From the NCBI GenBank assembly GCA_033398695.1, contig CM065802.1, positions 166,899,965 to 166,963,964 of the forward strand: 64,000 bases of DNA, written 5' to 3'. Below the pieces are notes generated by a model, which was not told the DNA's origin, searched no databases, and saw only the letters and a list, made by a program, of their open reading frames with translations. This document shows, piece by piece, positions 21,423 through 31,972 of the stretch. Positions within the stretch are counted from its first letter, which is position 1, and every line of letters starts with the position of its first letter. The DNA comes from Orobanche coerulescens (taxonomy: Eukaryota > Streptophyta > Magnoliopsida > Lamiales > Orobanchaceae). The position numbers were made by a program, and so were the translations under genes.

Positions 21423-21793
21423 GCGAGGGCAGGGACTTCTGTGCAAATAAACGGAATCCCGAGGGCTAAAGTGCAACCGTCGGATGAGACGCATTTAATG
21501 CAGCCCTCGAAATCCACGTACGCGTTGTTTTGAGGGCATGCCAGACGACAAGTCTGACAAAAACCGTCGGACTCCCCCAACGGGAGCGCGACGCGTGCCC
21601 CAGTGACGTTTCAAAGCCCGCCTCCACTTCCCGTACTTTCCAGCATCCGGGGGGATCGTCCAAATTCGAAATTAGTTCGTCCGGAGACGATCATCCGCTT
21701 TATAAGTAGATGAGTTTCTCGTCTAAAACATGCGACCGCCAGTAGATCCACCTCACCCCACATCTTCAACATCGGAGCGAGCTGGGGGGAAAT
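21423..21793 (-). other. Upstream region of antisense gene
   Basis: No ORF of note. It ends on the right with GAGCTGGGGGGAAAT, the probable polypurine tract of element D on the plus strand, directly before its LTR. Confidence 0.45.
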
Positions 21794-22107
21794 TGTTGTT
21801 CGGCGATTTATACGCCTCGATGGCAATCGGCATAATGGTCGGAAGCCAACCAAAGAAGACAGAGGCTGGGCAAGCGCCTAGAAGTCGATCTCCAAGACGA
21901 TCGTCTATTGGCATCTGGCGATCGCCTCTAATGTCCGACCAGGGACGACCGTCCTATGCCACGTGTGAATCCGACACCCGTCAAAGTCTGCGAAGACCGA
22001 ATCTCGGGTGAAGGCCCACGTGCAGATCCGCAAAAGGCGCCGCGAGAACAGGCCCTACTCCAGCCCATCAGCAGCTTTCAGTGATAAGGACGGCCTCACC
22101 TACCGAC
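21794..22107 (+). repeat. LTR of D, left segment
   Basis: Starts TGTTGTTCGGCG. It is interrupted after CCGAC by element C. Joined with 31386-31972 it gives about 901 bp. Confidence 0.75.
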
Positions 22108-22342
22108 TTTAATATCCGCATTTTTTCTTTCCCTTGTATTTTTATTTTCGGTGTATTTCTCGGTCGTAGTGACCCTCGTGTATCTTTCAGTGTATCTTTT
22201 CAGTCACCTGTTGATCTGATTCTCGTTATTGTTGTGCGGAACTACCGTTTCGGGGTTGCCGTGGATCCATTCTACGTTATGAGATGTTCCGTTTGATGTT
22301 TCGTTCATATTCCGGTGTTTTGGACCATTTATATTTCGTACC

Positions 22343-22908
22343 TAGCGCACGCTATCTTTTCTGCATATCGCACGCTAGATGTCCCTTAGTAGTGCATGCT
22401 ACGACTGCTTCGTAGCGCGCGCTAGAGAGCAAGCCCTGGGAGTGGCAGTGCTGATTCCAGCCCTCTGGACTGGTGGATTAGCGTACGCTACGTAGCCTAG
22501 CGCACGCTAATGGCGGAGGTTAGCGCATGCTGAGACGCCCGGTAGCGTGCGCTAGTGTGAATGTCCAGTACTGGACAGTTTGCCACTGGACTCGACTGAT
22601 GCCCAGGTAGAGCACACTATTGGTCGATAGCGCGCTACTGATACACTTTAGCGCATGCTACGTTTGGTCGATAGCGCGCGCTAACCGGATCAGGTGTGTA
22701 CTGGTAGTTGCTTCTGGACTCGACTGATGTCCAGGTAGCGCACGCTATTGGTCGATAGCGCGCGCTACCGAGAGGTTATTAGCGCACGCTACGTTTGGAG
22801 TAGCGCACGCTAACGGCCAGAAATCTGGCTACTGGACTGGAGTTTGTTTCGTTAGCGCACGCTAACTTTGAGGATTAGCGCGCGCTAACACTCCCTGGCT
22901 ATATAAAC
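22343..22908 (+). promoter_or_regulatory. Palindrome array and TATA box, 5' LTR of C
   Basis: About 18 copies of TAGCGYRYGCTA. Starts include 22343, 22366, 22390, 22413, 22479, 22498, 22521, 22543, 22608, 22628, 22649, 22672, 22736, 22756, 22780, 22801, 22853 and 22876. Within clusters, spacing is 19-24 bp. The TATA box TATATAAAC at 22900-22908 lies 13 bp after the last copy. Transcription probably starts near 22930. Confidence 0.85.
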
Positions 22909-23082
22909 TAGGGAGTTGACCGAGATGAACGTATTATTTTCATTTCATCCTTCTCTCCGCGGCTTAGGCGATTCCGGGCGATTTCTTGGCGATTTCTTCC
23001 TCCGATCATCTCAACCATCAACTTCCTTGAGTTCTTGGTGTATATTAACAACATCAACACGAATCTTTCATCCTAATCAAAG

Positions 23083-23929
23083 GTAAAATCTCTTAGAACC
23101 CTACTTTTGCATAAATTGGGGGGTTTTGGGATTTTCGTCCGATTCGTTCCGTTTTGTTGGTTAATCCATGATGAATATGATTAATCTTGTTGATATCATT
23201 AGTTGTCCTACGGATTCGTGTATATTTTCATGGTTTTGGGAAATCGGGGGGGGGGGGGGGGGGGTTGGTTGTGGTCCGCCCTCGTTGTTATTTTTATACG
23301 AATATACATGAATCGTAGGCGGGTTTTCGGGTGTATTCCATTTCTGTATTCGTCTAGAGTTGGTTGTGATTGTGTTCTTCGAATCGTTAAGTTCGGTACC
23401 GTTGGTTCATAGCGTTCGTCGGTGTTTTTCCTTCCGTTCTTTGCGTCGTCAATTATTCAAGGCAAGTAATTCTTGGAAACCTTTATGCTTAACGTGAAAT
23501 GGTAATGTATATTGTGTGTGCTTTACTCACCTCGGGAGGGTCCGACGGGGCCTCGAGGGAATCTATGGCTTCGTCCTGGATTCATGAGTTTGTTTCGCTA
23601 ACCAGCTCGGGAGGGTCCTTAGAGGCCTCGAATGGGATTCGTGGCTTCGTCCCGGTCCTAGGTGACGTGTGGTGCTTGATTTGTTTTATGAATGTGGCCA
23701 GCTCGGGAGGGTCCTTAGAGGCCTCGAGTGGGATTCGTTGCTTTGTCCCGGTCCTAGGCAAATTAATTGTGACTGTTTGTTTCCGGAAAAGACATGTCTG
23801 GTTTTGGTTTTTGAAATGATATTGGTGCATGTACTATGAAATGTGTAAGCGATTGGTTTGCCTTTCTTACTTGTACTAGCGTAATTGCTAACCCCTTTGG
23901 GGACCTGAAATTCTTGTTATGGATTTCAG
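23083..23929 (+). other. Putative leader intron, 5' LTR of C
   Basis: Donor AAAG|GTAAAATC at 23083 and acceptor ATTTCAG|GTTATG at 23929 (847 nt). TTGCTAAC (branch-point-like) is followed by the CCCC-TTT-GGGG hairpin at about 23886-23902, 27 nt before the acceptor. The intron encloses the minisatellite and the poly-G tract. Confidence 0.5.
23529..23760 (+). repeat. Minisatellite in leader of C, three copies
   Basis: Three units starting CTCGGGAGGGTCC at about 23529, 23606 and 23702, each continuing with GGCCTCGA and ATTC(G/A)T. A short ORF across them repeats SGGSLEAS, but there is no sign of selection as protein. Confidence 0.8.
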
Positions 23930-24316
23930 GTTATGATCATCCGGACGAGCGAGCACTGGGACAGTATGAGGATGTTGGCCGGGGTCATTGACATATGCAT
24001 TTGGGTCATCTTATTTCTTTTGCCCACTTCGATATGGTTGTTTCCACATTTATAAACTTATAGTTTGTACTCGTGAGTACTTAGGCTTTTCATTTCGAAC
24101 TCCGTTTGTATTACCTTATATTACTACATTGTTGGTTGATGCTTAATTCGCCGGTTGCTCCGGGCGTATTCTCATTTGTTGTATTATTAAAATATGTGTC
24201 CTCGCTAACCGAGATGGTTAGTCGAGTGGGGTTTTCTTGTTGTAGCCTGGTGGGTCCCATGTAGGGGTCCACGACGCTGTAATATACTCTGAATATCTCG
24301 GGGGTGTTACAGAAAA

Positions 24317-24329
24317 TGGTATCGGAGCT
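24317..24329 (+). other. Primer binding site of C
   Basis: TGGTATCGGAGCT, five bases after the 5' LTR, with one mismatch (G for A) to the usual initiator tRNA-Met complement. Confidence 0.88.
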
Positions 24330-24550
24330 TTAGGTTTATAGATACCTAGGCTTGTTGGTTATTTGGGTCTAGTCGTATTTTGTTTTGCATATTGTCACAC
24401 CGCCGCCAGCATCTCGGTACTTCCAGTGCTCGTAAGTTTTCTTATTCGGCTTTTCTGTTTCTTGCATTGTATTTGCACTTCTTGAATCGTAGTTGCTTTT
24501 TCCTCCCTTACTCATCATCGATATACCTCTGTTACCTCTTTAACACCAGT

Positions 24551-25619
24551 ATGGATGCCGGAGGAAACCGTGGTCGTGGTCGTGGACGTGGTCGTGGACG
24601 CGGCCGAGGACGTGGGGCAGCCGGTGGGGCGGCCACATCGCATTCTTCGGGAGCCGGTAGTACCGGTGACCGTCACAGTCATGCTTCTTCTCAAGAGCGC
24701 GCCGATCTTGGTATTGCGGCTGTTATGCAGCAAATGGTTAACTAGATGGCGGCGATAGCTCAGGTGGTTCAGAATCCGGATCCGACCCATGCTAATCGGG
24801 GCGGAGCGGATCACTGGCTTCAGGATGTCATCAAGATGCATCCACCTCAGTTCTCGGGAGCTTCGGACCCGATCGGCTGGGAGGGGTGGATCAAGGAGAT
24901 ATCTAAAGTCTTCGTTGCCACCAACTGTCCCGAGGATCATAAGGTCCCTATTGCCCAGTACTTTCTCACTAGGGATGTTACGGATTGGTGGGAGGCTTCG
25001 TGGGCCGAATTTCAGGAATTGATGGAGACCGAATATTGTCCGTGGCCGGTCAGACAGGCTCGAGTGCATGCTTTCTATGATGCTCAACCACGGGATATCC
25101 CCGTATCTCAAGCTATTGCTGATTTTAACAAAGAGTTGGGCTATGTAAAGACACAAGTTGTCGAGGAAAGCGACAAAATTTTCTATTTTTCCAGGAGGAT
25201 GAAACTGTCCATTCGGGACTATATGTCTGGGCTCGTCTGTACTACTTTGAAGGATTATCAAAGTCGAGCTCTTGCTTATGATATGTCGGTAACGGCTAGT
25301 GCGGCGGTCCGAGAGAGTAAGAAGCAGAAATCCGTTGGGGATTGAAGTCAGCAGAAATCTCAACCTGCAAATATTTCTACAGGTGGTTCGGCTCGTTTCT
25401 CTGGGAGTTTTCGAAGTGCCGCCGGAACCTTCGTCCGGGACCCCAGATGCTTTAACTGTGGCAAGCCAGGCCATATGAACCGGGAGTGTCCTCGTCCACC
25501 TTTGACTTGTCATACTTGTGGTCAGCCGGGCCACAAGGCTTCTTTTTGTGAGAAGCTCAGACAGTTTCGCGGCGCCCGTTCTTCTCACCCAGCACCTATA
25601 GAGCCGAGTGTGAACTAGG
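24551..25619 (+). pseudogene. gag of C
   Basis: ATG 24551, followed by an Arg-Gly repeat N-terminus (residues 5-24). A capsid-like region follows (HPPQFSGASDP near 24840, with DWWE, CPWP and ARVHAF landmarks), then two zinc knuckles CFNCGKPGHMNREC and CHTCGQPGHKASFC at about 25450-25555. It forms virus-like particles and binds RNA in intact relatives. Same frame as protease and RT. It is interrupted by TAG at 24743, TGA at 25343 and TAG at 25617, all explicable as C-to-T changes of CAG or CGA codons. Confidence 0.88.
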
Positions 25620-27871
25620 GCTTATTTGCTCTGTCGCCACCGCCGAGTGCCGGCCGAGGTAGGGGTCGGGGTCAGCCCGCTAGGGGAGTAGCTTCCAGTG
25701 TCGGCTCTGCCCAGCCGCGTATATAGGAGATGAGGAGGGCCGATAATCCAGCAGCTACTGTGGCGACAGGTACCGTTTATATCCATTCCCATCCTGTCAG
25801 TGTGCTTTTTGATTCGGGTGCTATGCATTCATTCATTTCTCTAGAGAGTGTACGCCGTTTGAGTCTTGACTGCTTGTCACCTTGCGAGCCTTTCATTGTT
25901 AAACTTCCTAGCGGTGACAGAATTGTCGGTGATAGAGAAGTCCGGGACTGTTCTGTGTTTATTTGTGAGAGGACTTGGCTCTCTAATCTTATTGTCGTGG
26001 GTATCGAGGGTGAGGATTTGATTCTCGGGGATGATTGGCTCGAGCGGCATGGTGCAATCATGAACTACCGCATGAGGATCATTACCATGCTAGCCGAGGA
26101 CGGCACTGAACACTCTTTCGCGAGGTGGAAGAGAAACCAGAAGTTTGTTATTAACGCCTTGAAGGCGATGAGACTCCTGCGAAAGGGGTGTACTGGTTAT
26201 TGGTGCTACGCCTTGAAGGCGGAGAATGGTGGAGTCAAGCTTTCGTCGATTCCAGTCGTTAGTGAGTTTCCTGATGTATTTCCCGATGAGTTACCGGGAT
26301 TGCCACCGGATCGTGAGATTGAGTTTGTTATAGAGTTAGAGCCAGGCGCGGCTCCGATTTCGAAGGTGCCGTATCGCATGGCACCTTCAGAGATGGCCGA
26401 GTTGAAGAAGCAGTTGAGTGAGCTTCTTGAGTCGGGGTAAGTTCGGCCGAGCGCCTCGCCTTGGGGCGCACCAGTCCTGTTTGTGCGAAAGAAGGATGGT
26501 TCACTACGTTTGTGTATCGACTATCGCGAACTAAACAAGGTGACCATCAAGAACAAGTATCCTTTGCCAAGGATTGATGACTTGTTCGATCAGTTGCAGG
26601 GAGCTGCGGCATTCTCGAAGATTGATTTGAAATCGGGGTACTATCAGCTCCGGGTGAGGGAGTCCGACGTGCCGAAAACAGCTTTTCGGACGAGATACGG
26701 ACATTATGAGTTTGTAGTCATGCCTTTCGGGTTAACTAATGCGCCAGCGGTGTTCATGCAGTTGATGAACAAAGTCTTTATCGAGTATTTAGATAAGTGT
26801 GTCGTCGTCTTCATTGACGATATTCTTATTTATTCGAGGAATGAGGAAGAGCATGCCCGTCATTTGCGGACAGTGTTAGACATTTTGAGGACCGAGCGAC
26901 TCTATGCGAAGTTCTCTAAATGTGAGTTCTGGCTGAAGGAAGTGATGTTTTTGGGTCACGTGATTTCGGCCGAGGGAGTTCGTGTGGATCCGCAGAAAAT
27001 TGAGACAGTGTTGGATTGGGCACCACCCACGAATATGAAGGAGGTCCGTAGTTTCTTGGGTTTGGCTGGCTACTACCGTAGGTTCGTCGAGGGTTTCTCA
27101 ATACTAGCTCGGCCACTTACACAGTTGCTCCAGAAATCCGAGAAATTCGTCTGGAATGACGAAAGGCAGTCTAGTTTTGAGGAGCTGAAGAGGTATTTGA
27201 CTTCAGCCCCGATTTTAGCATTGCCGTGTGGCAACGAGGGATTTGCCGTTTACGGTGATGCTTCGGGTCAAGGTCTTGGGTGCGTATTGATGCAGCACGG
27301 CAAGACCATCGCTTATGCATCGAGACAGTTGAGGCCGTTTGAGCTTAACTACCCTACTCATGATTTGGAGTTGGCGGCAGTCGTTTTTGCGCTCAAGATT
27401 TGGCGTCACTATCTTTTCGGCTCTGCATGTCAGATTTTTACCGATCATAAAAGTCTGAAATACATATTTACTCAGCGGGAGTTGAATATGAGGCAGAGGA
27501 GGTGGTTAGAGCTGATTAAGGATTATGACCTCGAAATCCTTTATCATCCGGGCAAGGCGAACGTCGTGGCCGACGCCTTGAGTCGGAAACCGGTTGCGTT
27601 GCGAATGCTTGAGATCCTTACATCTCAGTCTGAGCTTCGGCGGTCTTTGATCGAGTTAGATGTTGAGGTTTTGTTGCCTGGAGCTATCGGGCAACTTTGT
27701 GCTTTAGAGATTTCGTCGTCTTTGATCGATGAAATTAAGCTGAAACAGTTAGAGGATCCGATGATTACTCAAATTCGAGAGAACGTTCTTAGGGGAAAGT
27801 CTCTTGGGTTTGTGATTCATGAGGATGGTGTTTTGCGATTCCAGAGTCGGCTTTGTGTACCGAACGACTAA
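25620..27871 (+). pseudogene. Protease, reverse transcriptase and RNase H of C
   Basis: The frame continues from gag. Protease has LFDSGAMHSFIS (Asp codon near 25811; the usual Thr after Ala is Met here). RT spans about 26330-27000, with [15 protein letters not shown] and the catalytic FIDD box at 26810-26821. RNase H spans about 27230-27600, with [29 protein letters not shown] and ADALSR. Stops: TAG at about 25724-25729, TAA at 26438 and TAA at 27869. The 462-codon RT-RNase H stretch 26483-27871 is unbroken. Confidence 0.92.
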
Positions 27872-29126
27872 GAGCTGAAACAGAGTATTTTGTGTGAGGC
27901 CCATGCTACACCTTACTCCGTTCATCCTGGTTCGAGTAAGATGTACAAGGACCTGAGGAGGAATTTCTGGTGGAATGATATGAAGGAAGAGGTCGCGCAG
28001 ATGTTTGACTTGTCAGCATCAGCGACCGGCTGGGTTATTGCAGTCACTTCCCGTTGTGGAATGGAAATGGGAAGATATATCGATGGATTTCGTTACGAGT
28101 TTGCCGAGATTGAGGTCGGGCATGAATATGGTATGGGTGATTGTTGATCGTCTGACCAAGTCGGCACATTTTCTAGGCATAAAGGACACTTGGGGCCCGG
28201 AGAAGTTAGCCCATGTGTTTATCGCGCAGATTGTGAGGCTTCACGGTACTCTGAAGTCTATTGTTTCGGATCGTGATGGACGTTTTGTATCGCACTTTTG
28301 GCAGGCGGTGCATAAGGTGTTGGGTACTCGTTTGCGTTTGAGTACCTCTTTCCACCCCCAGTCAGATGGACAATCGGAACGCACTATCCAGACGTTCGAG
28401 GATATGTTGCATGCTTGTGCTCTCGATTGGAGTGCTGAATGGGAGGAGCATTTGCCACTGATCGAATTCACGTACAACAATAGTTGGCACGCTTCGATTC
28501 AGATGGCACCGTATGAGGCACTTTATGGTCGACGTTGTCGATCACCGATTTGTTGGAATGAGGCATCCGATTTGGTCGGGACCGAGCCGGATGTCGTTTT
28601 AGAGATGAGGCGGAAGATAAAATTAATTCGGGAGCGGATGTTGACTGCCCAGAGTTGACAGAAGTCATATGCCGATGTCCGTCGTCGACCATTGGAATTT
28701 GAGGTGGGAGACCACGTTTTACTAAAGGTGTCGCCGACAAGAGGAGTTTTCCATTTCGGGAAAAAGGGGAAGTTGAGTCCGAGATTTATTGGACCCTTCG
28801 AGATTCTCGAGCGAGTCGGTGGGTTGGTATACCGTTTGGCGTTGCCCCCGGCCCTGAGTCATGTTCATAGCGTTTTTCATGTTTCCCAGCTGAGGAAATA
28901 TGTCCCGGATCCTAGTCACATCATCGACTATGGGGAGATTGATGTCGCCGAGGATATTACTTTTGAAGAACGTTCCTTGAAGATTTTGGAGCATCACGAG
29001 AAACGACTGAGGCATAAGACCATCCCTTTGGTCAAAGTGCAGTGGTCGAGACATGGTGTCGAGGAGGCAACTTGGGAGACCGAGGATAGCATGTGTGCTA
29101 GGTACCCCGAGTTGTTTGTTTCTTAA
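27872..29126 (+). pseudogene. Integrase and chromodomain of C
   Basis: The N-terminal HHCC zinc domain starts near 27895 (HATPYSVHPG) and ends with CLTC at about 28005, where about 16 bases are missing and the frame moves by one. The catalytic core has the D-D-35-E residues in DISMDFV (about 28075), SDRDGRF (about 28270) and QSERTIQTFED (about 28375). A GPFEILERVG stretch (GPY/F-type module, about 28790) follows. The chromodomain at about 29020-29115 has VQWSRHGVEEATWE and would bind methylated histone H3 and steer integration to heterochromatin. A TGA at 28656 interrupts the frame. Confidence 0.9.
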
Positions 29127-29161
29127 GTTTCGGGACGAAACTTATTTTTAGAGGGGTAGAA
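29125..29161 (+). other. Pre-PPT hairpin and polypurine tract of C
   Basis: AAGTTTCGGGACGAAACTT (29125-29143) is a perfect 8-bp inverted repeat around GGA, overlapping the stop codon. The purine-rich AGAGGGGTAGAA ends at the 3' LTR and should prime plus-strand DNA. The same hairpin occurs in F, G and H. Confidence 0.8.
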
Positions 29162-31380
29162 TGTAATATCCGCATTTTTTCTTTCCCTTGTATTTTCATA
29201 TTCGGTGTATTTCTCGGTCGTAGTGACCCTCGTGTATCTTTCAGTGTATCTTTTCAGTCACCTGTTGAACTGATTCTCGTTATTGTTGTGCGGAACCACC
29301 GTTTCGGGGTTGCCGTGGATCCATTCTACGTTATGATACGTTTTGAGATGTTCCGTTTGATGTTTCGTTCATATTACGGTGTTTTGGACCATTTATATTT
29401 CGTACCTAGCGCACGCTATCTTTTCTCAATAGCGCACGCTAGATGTCCCTTAGTAGCGCACGCTACGACTGCTTCGTAGCGCGCGCTAGAGAGCAAGCCC
29501 TGGGAGTAGCAGTGCTGATTCCAGCCCTCTGGACTGGTGGATTAGCGTACGCTACGTAGCCTAGCGCACGCTAATGGCGGGGGTTAGCGCACGCTGAGAC
29601 GCCCGGTAGCGTGCGCTAGTGTGAATGTCCAGTACTGGATAGTTTGCTACTGGACTCGACTGATGCCCAGGTAGCGCACGCTATTGGTCGATAGCGCGCG
29701 CTACCGATACACTTTAGCGCACGCTACGTTTGGTCGATAGCGCGCGCTAACCGGATCAGGTGTATACTGGCAGTTGCTTCTGGACTCGGCTGATGTCCAG
29801 GTAGCGCACGCTATTGGTCGATAGTGCGCGCTACCGAGAGGTTATTAGCGCACACTACGTTTGGAGTAGCGCACGCTAACGGCCAGAAATCTGGCTACTG
29901 GACTGGAGTTTGTTTCGTTAGCGCACGCTAACTTTGAGGATTAGCGCGCGCTAACACTCCCTGGCTATATAAACCAGGGAGTTGACCGAGATGAACGTAT
30001 TATTTTCATTTCTTCCTTCTCTCCACGGCTTAGGCGATTCCGGGCGATTTCTTGGCGATTTCTTCCTCCGATCATCTCAACCATCAACTTCCTTGAGTTC
30101 TTGGTGTATATTAACAACATCAACACGAATCTTTCATCCTAATCAAAGGTAAAATCTCTTAGAACCCTACTTTTGGATAAATTGGGGGTTTTGGGATTTT
30201 CGTCCAATTCGTTCCGTTTTGTTGGTTAATCCATGATGCATATGATTAATCTTGTTGATATCATTAGTTTTCCTACGGATTCGTGTATATTTTCATGGTT
30301 TTGCGAAATTTGGGGGGGGGGGGGTTTGGTTGTGGTCCGCCCTTGTTGTTATTTTTATACGAATATACATGAATCGTAGGCGGGTTTTCGGGTGTATTCC
30401 ATTTCTATATTCGTCTAGAGTTGGTTGTGATTGTGTTCTTCGAATCGTTAGGTTCGGTCCCATAGGTTCCTAGCGTTCGTCGGTGTTTTTCCTTCCGTTC
30501 GTTGCGTCGTCAATTATTCAAGGCAAGTAATTCTTGGAAACCTTTATGCTTAACGTGAAATGGTAATGTATATTGTGTGTGCTTTAGTCACCTCGGGAGG
30601 GTCCGACGGGGCCTCGAGGGAATCTATGGCTTCGTCCTGGATTCATGAGTTTGTTTCGCTAGCCAGCTCGGGAGGGTCCTTAGAGGCCTCGAATGGGATT
30701 CGTGGCTTCGTCCCGGTCCTAGGTGACGTGTGGTGCTTGATTTGTTTTATGAATGTGGCCAGCTCGGGAGGGTCCTTAGAGGCCTCGAGTGGGATTCGTG
30801 GCTTCGTCCCGGTCCTAGACAAATTAATTGTGACTGTTTGTTTCCGGAAAAGACATGTATGGTTTTGGTTTTTGAAATGATATTGGTACATGTACTATGA
30901 AATGTGTAAGCGATTGGTTTGCCTTGATTACTTGTACTAGCGTAATTGCTAACCCCTTTGGGGACCGGTCATGGGGAAATTCTTGTTATGGATTTCAGGT
31001 TATGATCATCCGAACGAGCGAGCACTGGGACAGTACGAGGATGTTGGTCAGGATCGTTGACATATGCATTTGGGTCATCTTATTTCTTTTGCCCACTTCG
31101 ATATGGTTGTTTCCACATTTATAAACTTATAGTTTGTGCTCGCGAGTACTTAGGCTTTTCATTTCGAACTCCGTTTGTATTACCCTATATTACTACATTG
31201 TTGGTTGATGCTTAATTCGCCGGTTGCTCCGGGCGTATTCTTATTTGTTGTATTATTAAAATGTGTGTCCTCGCTAACCGAGATGGTTAGTCGAGTGGGG
31301 TTTTCTTGTTGTAGCCTGGTGGGTCTCATGTAGGGGTTCACGGCGCTGTAATATACTCTGAATATCTCGGGGGTGTTACA
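29162..31380 (+). repeat. 3' LTR of C
   Basis: TGTAATATCCGC...GGGGGTGTTACA, 2219 bp. Palindrome array 29407-29953, TATA box 29965-29974, donor 30149, acceptor 30998, G-run 30312-30324 (13 G against 19 in the 5' LTR). Differences from the 5' LTR are scattered point changes plus a few small indels. Confidence 0.93.
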
Positions 31381-31385
31381 CCGAC

Positions 31386-31972
31386 AGACCCGCCGAAAGG
31401 TCCCAGGTGGGACCTCCTAAGGCAGCGAGAAGAGGCACCTGTCGCCTCATCATTGGTTCGCGCATCTGGCTGCCAGCAGCAGCTGCGGACTTTAAGGAAA
31501 CAGTCCCACGTACTGGGACGATCGCCCGTCTTATTTAAATGCAGGAACGGCGATCGCCCGCGGTGGATAGGGACATCCCAGCAACCTCTTCTCCTATAAA
31601 TAGAAGGCCTCCAGCATTGGCAAAAATACAGTTAAAAACGTTAACACAATTACACACAGCAAACAATACAGAGAACTCCTTATCTTTGTAACAAGAACTC
31701 ACAGAGCTTCAACTCTGGTTCTTCCGGCAATCTTCAGTACTCGAGAGTTAAGATAACTAGGGTCTTTACACTCATTATAATTGTACTCTAACATTAATAT
31801 TTGTACTCACAAGTATTCATATTAATAGTATCTCGCGAGAGCATTCAAGCCCGGGACAAACAACCCCGGCAAATCTTGTGTTATTTACTTCCCCACGGAC
31901 GTGCTCTCGTATTTTGTTTGTTACTCGTCCATTCCAGCATATCATCTCCGGATAATATTTCGGGTAACAACA
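31386..31972 (+). repeat. LTR of D, right segment
   Basis: Continues the LTR of D after element C. It has a TATA box CTATAAATAG at 31594-31603 and ends CGGGTAACAACA, the inverse of the TGTTGTT start. No TAGCG-type palindromes are present. Confidence 0.75.

Larger units (their letters stand above)
22108..24311 (+). repeat. 5' LTR of C
   Basis: Begins TTTAATATCCGC (the 3' LTR has TGTAATATCCGC) and ends GGGGGTGTTACA. It contains the palindrome array, TATA box, putative leader intron, three-copy minisatellite (23529-23760) and a 19-G run (23246-23264). Confidence 0.93.
22108..31380 (+). mobile_element. Tekay-type chromovirus C, nearly complete (9.3 kb)
   Basis: Two 2.2-kb LTRs, primer site, gag, protease, RT, RNase H, integrase, chromodomain and polypurine tract all in order. 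The 5-bp target duplication CCGAC is perfect (22103-22107 and 31381-31385). The C-terminal chromodomain and tRNA-iMet-type primer site place it with chromoviruses, most like Tekay/Del. It is inserted in the LTR of D. The coding region has one frameshift and seven in-frame stops but is otherwise full length, so it died recently. Confidence 0.93.
17890..31972 (+). mobile_element. Tat-like LTR retroelement D, 3' part, split by C
   Basis: Plus-strand 3' end of an element whose left part is missing. It comprises an antisense spliced ORF (21251-18538), a GGGGGGAAA polypurine tract and a 901-bp LTR with matching ends TGTTGTT and AACAACA (21794 to 31972), interrupted by element C at 22108-31385. An antisense ORF of the 'putative gypsy-type transposon' family between pol and the 3' LTR is a known feature of some Tat-lineage elements, hence the assignment. 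No gag or pol is visible. Confidence 0.65.

Noticed and set aside
23499..23819. A 106-aa ORF with SGGSLEAS repeats in LTR C, also in the 3' LTR
   Set aside because: It comes from the minisatellite in the untranslated leader. It is kept in both LTRs only because they are copies, and there is no start context or homologue.
24515..25588. A 357-aa minus-strand ORF opposite gag of C
   Set aside because: It is antisense to a recognisable gag with zinc knuckles; it is long because gag codon usage leaves few stops on the other strand.
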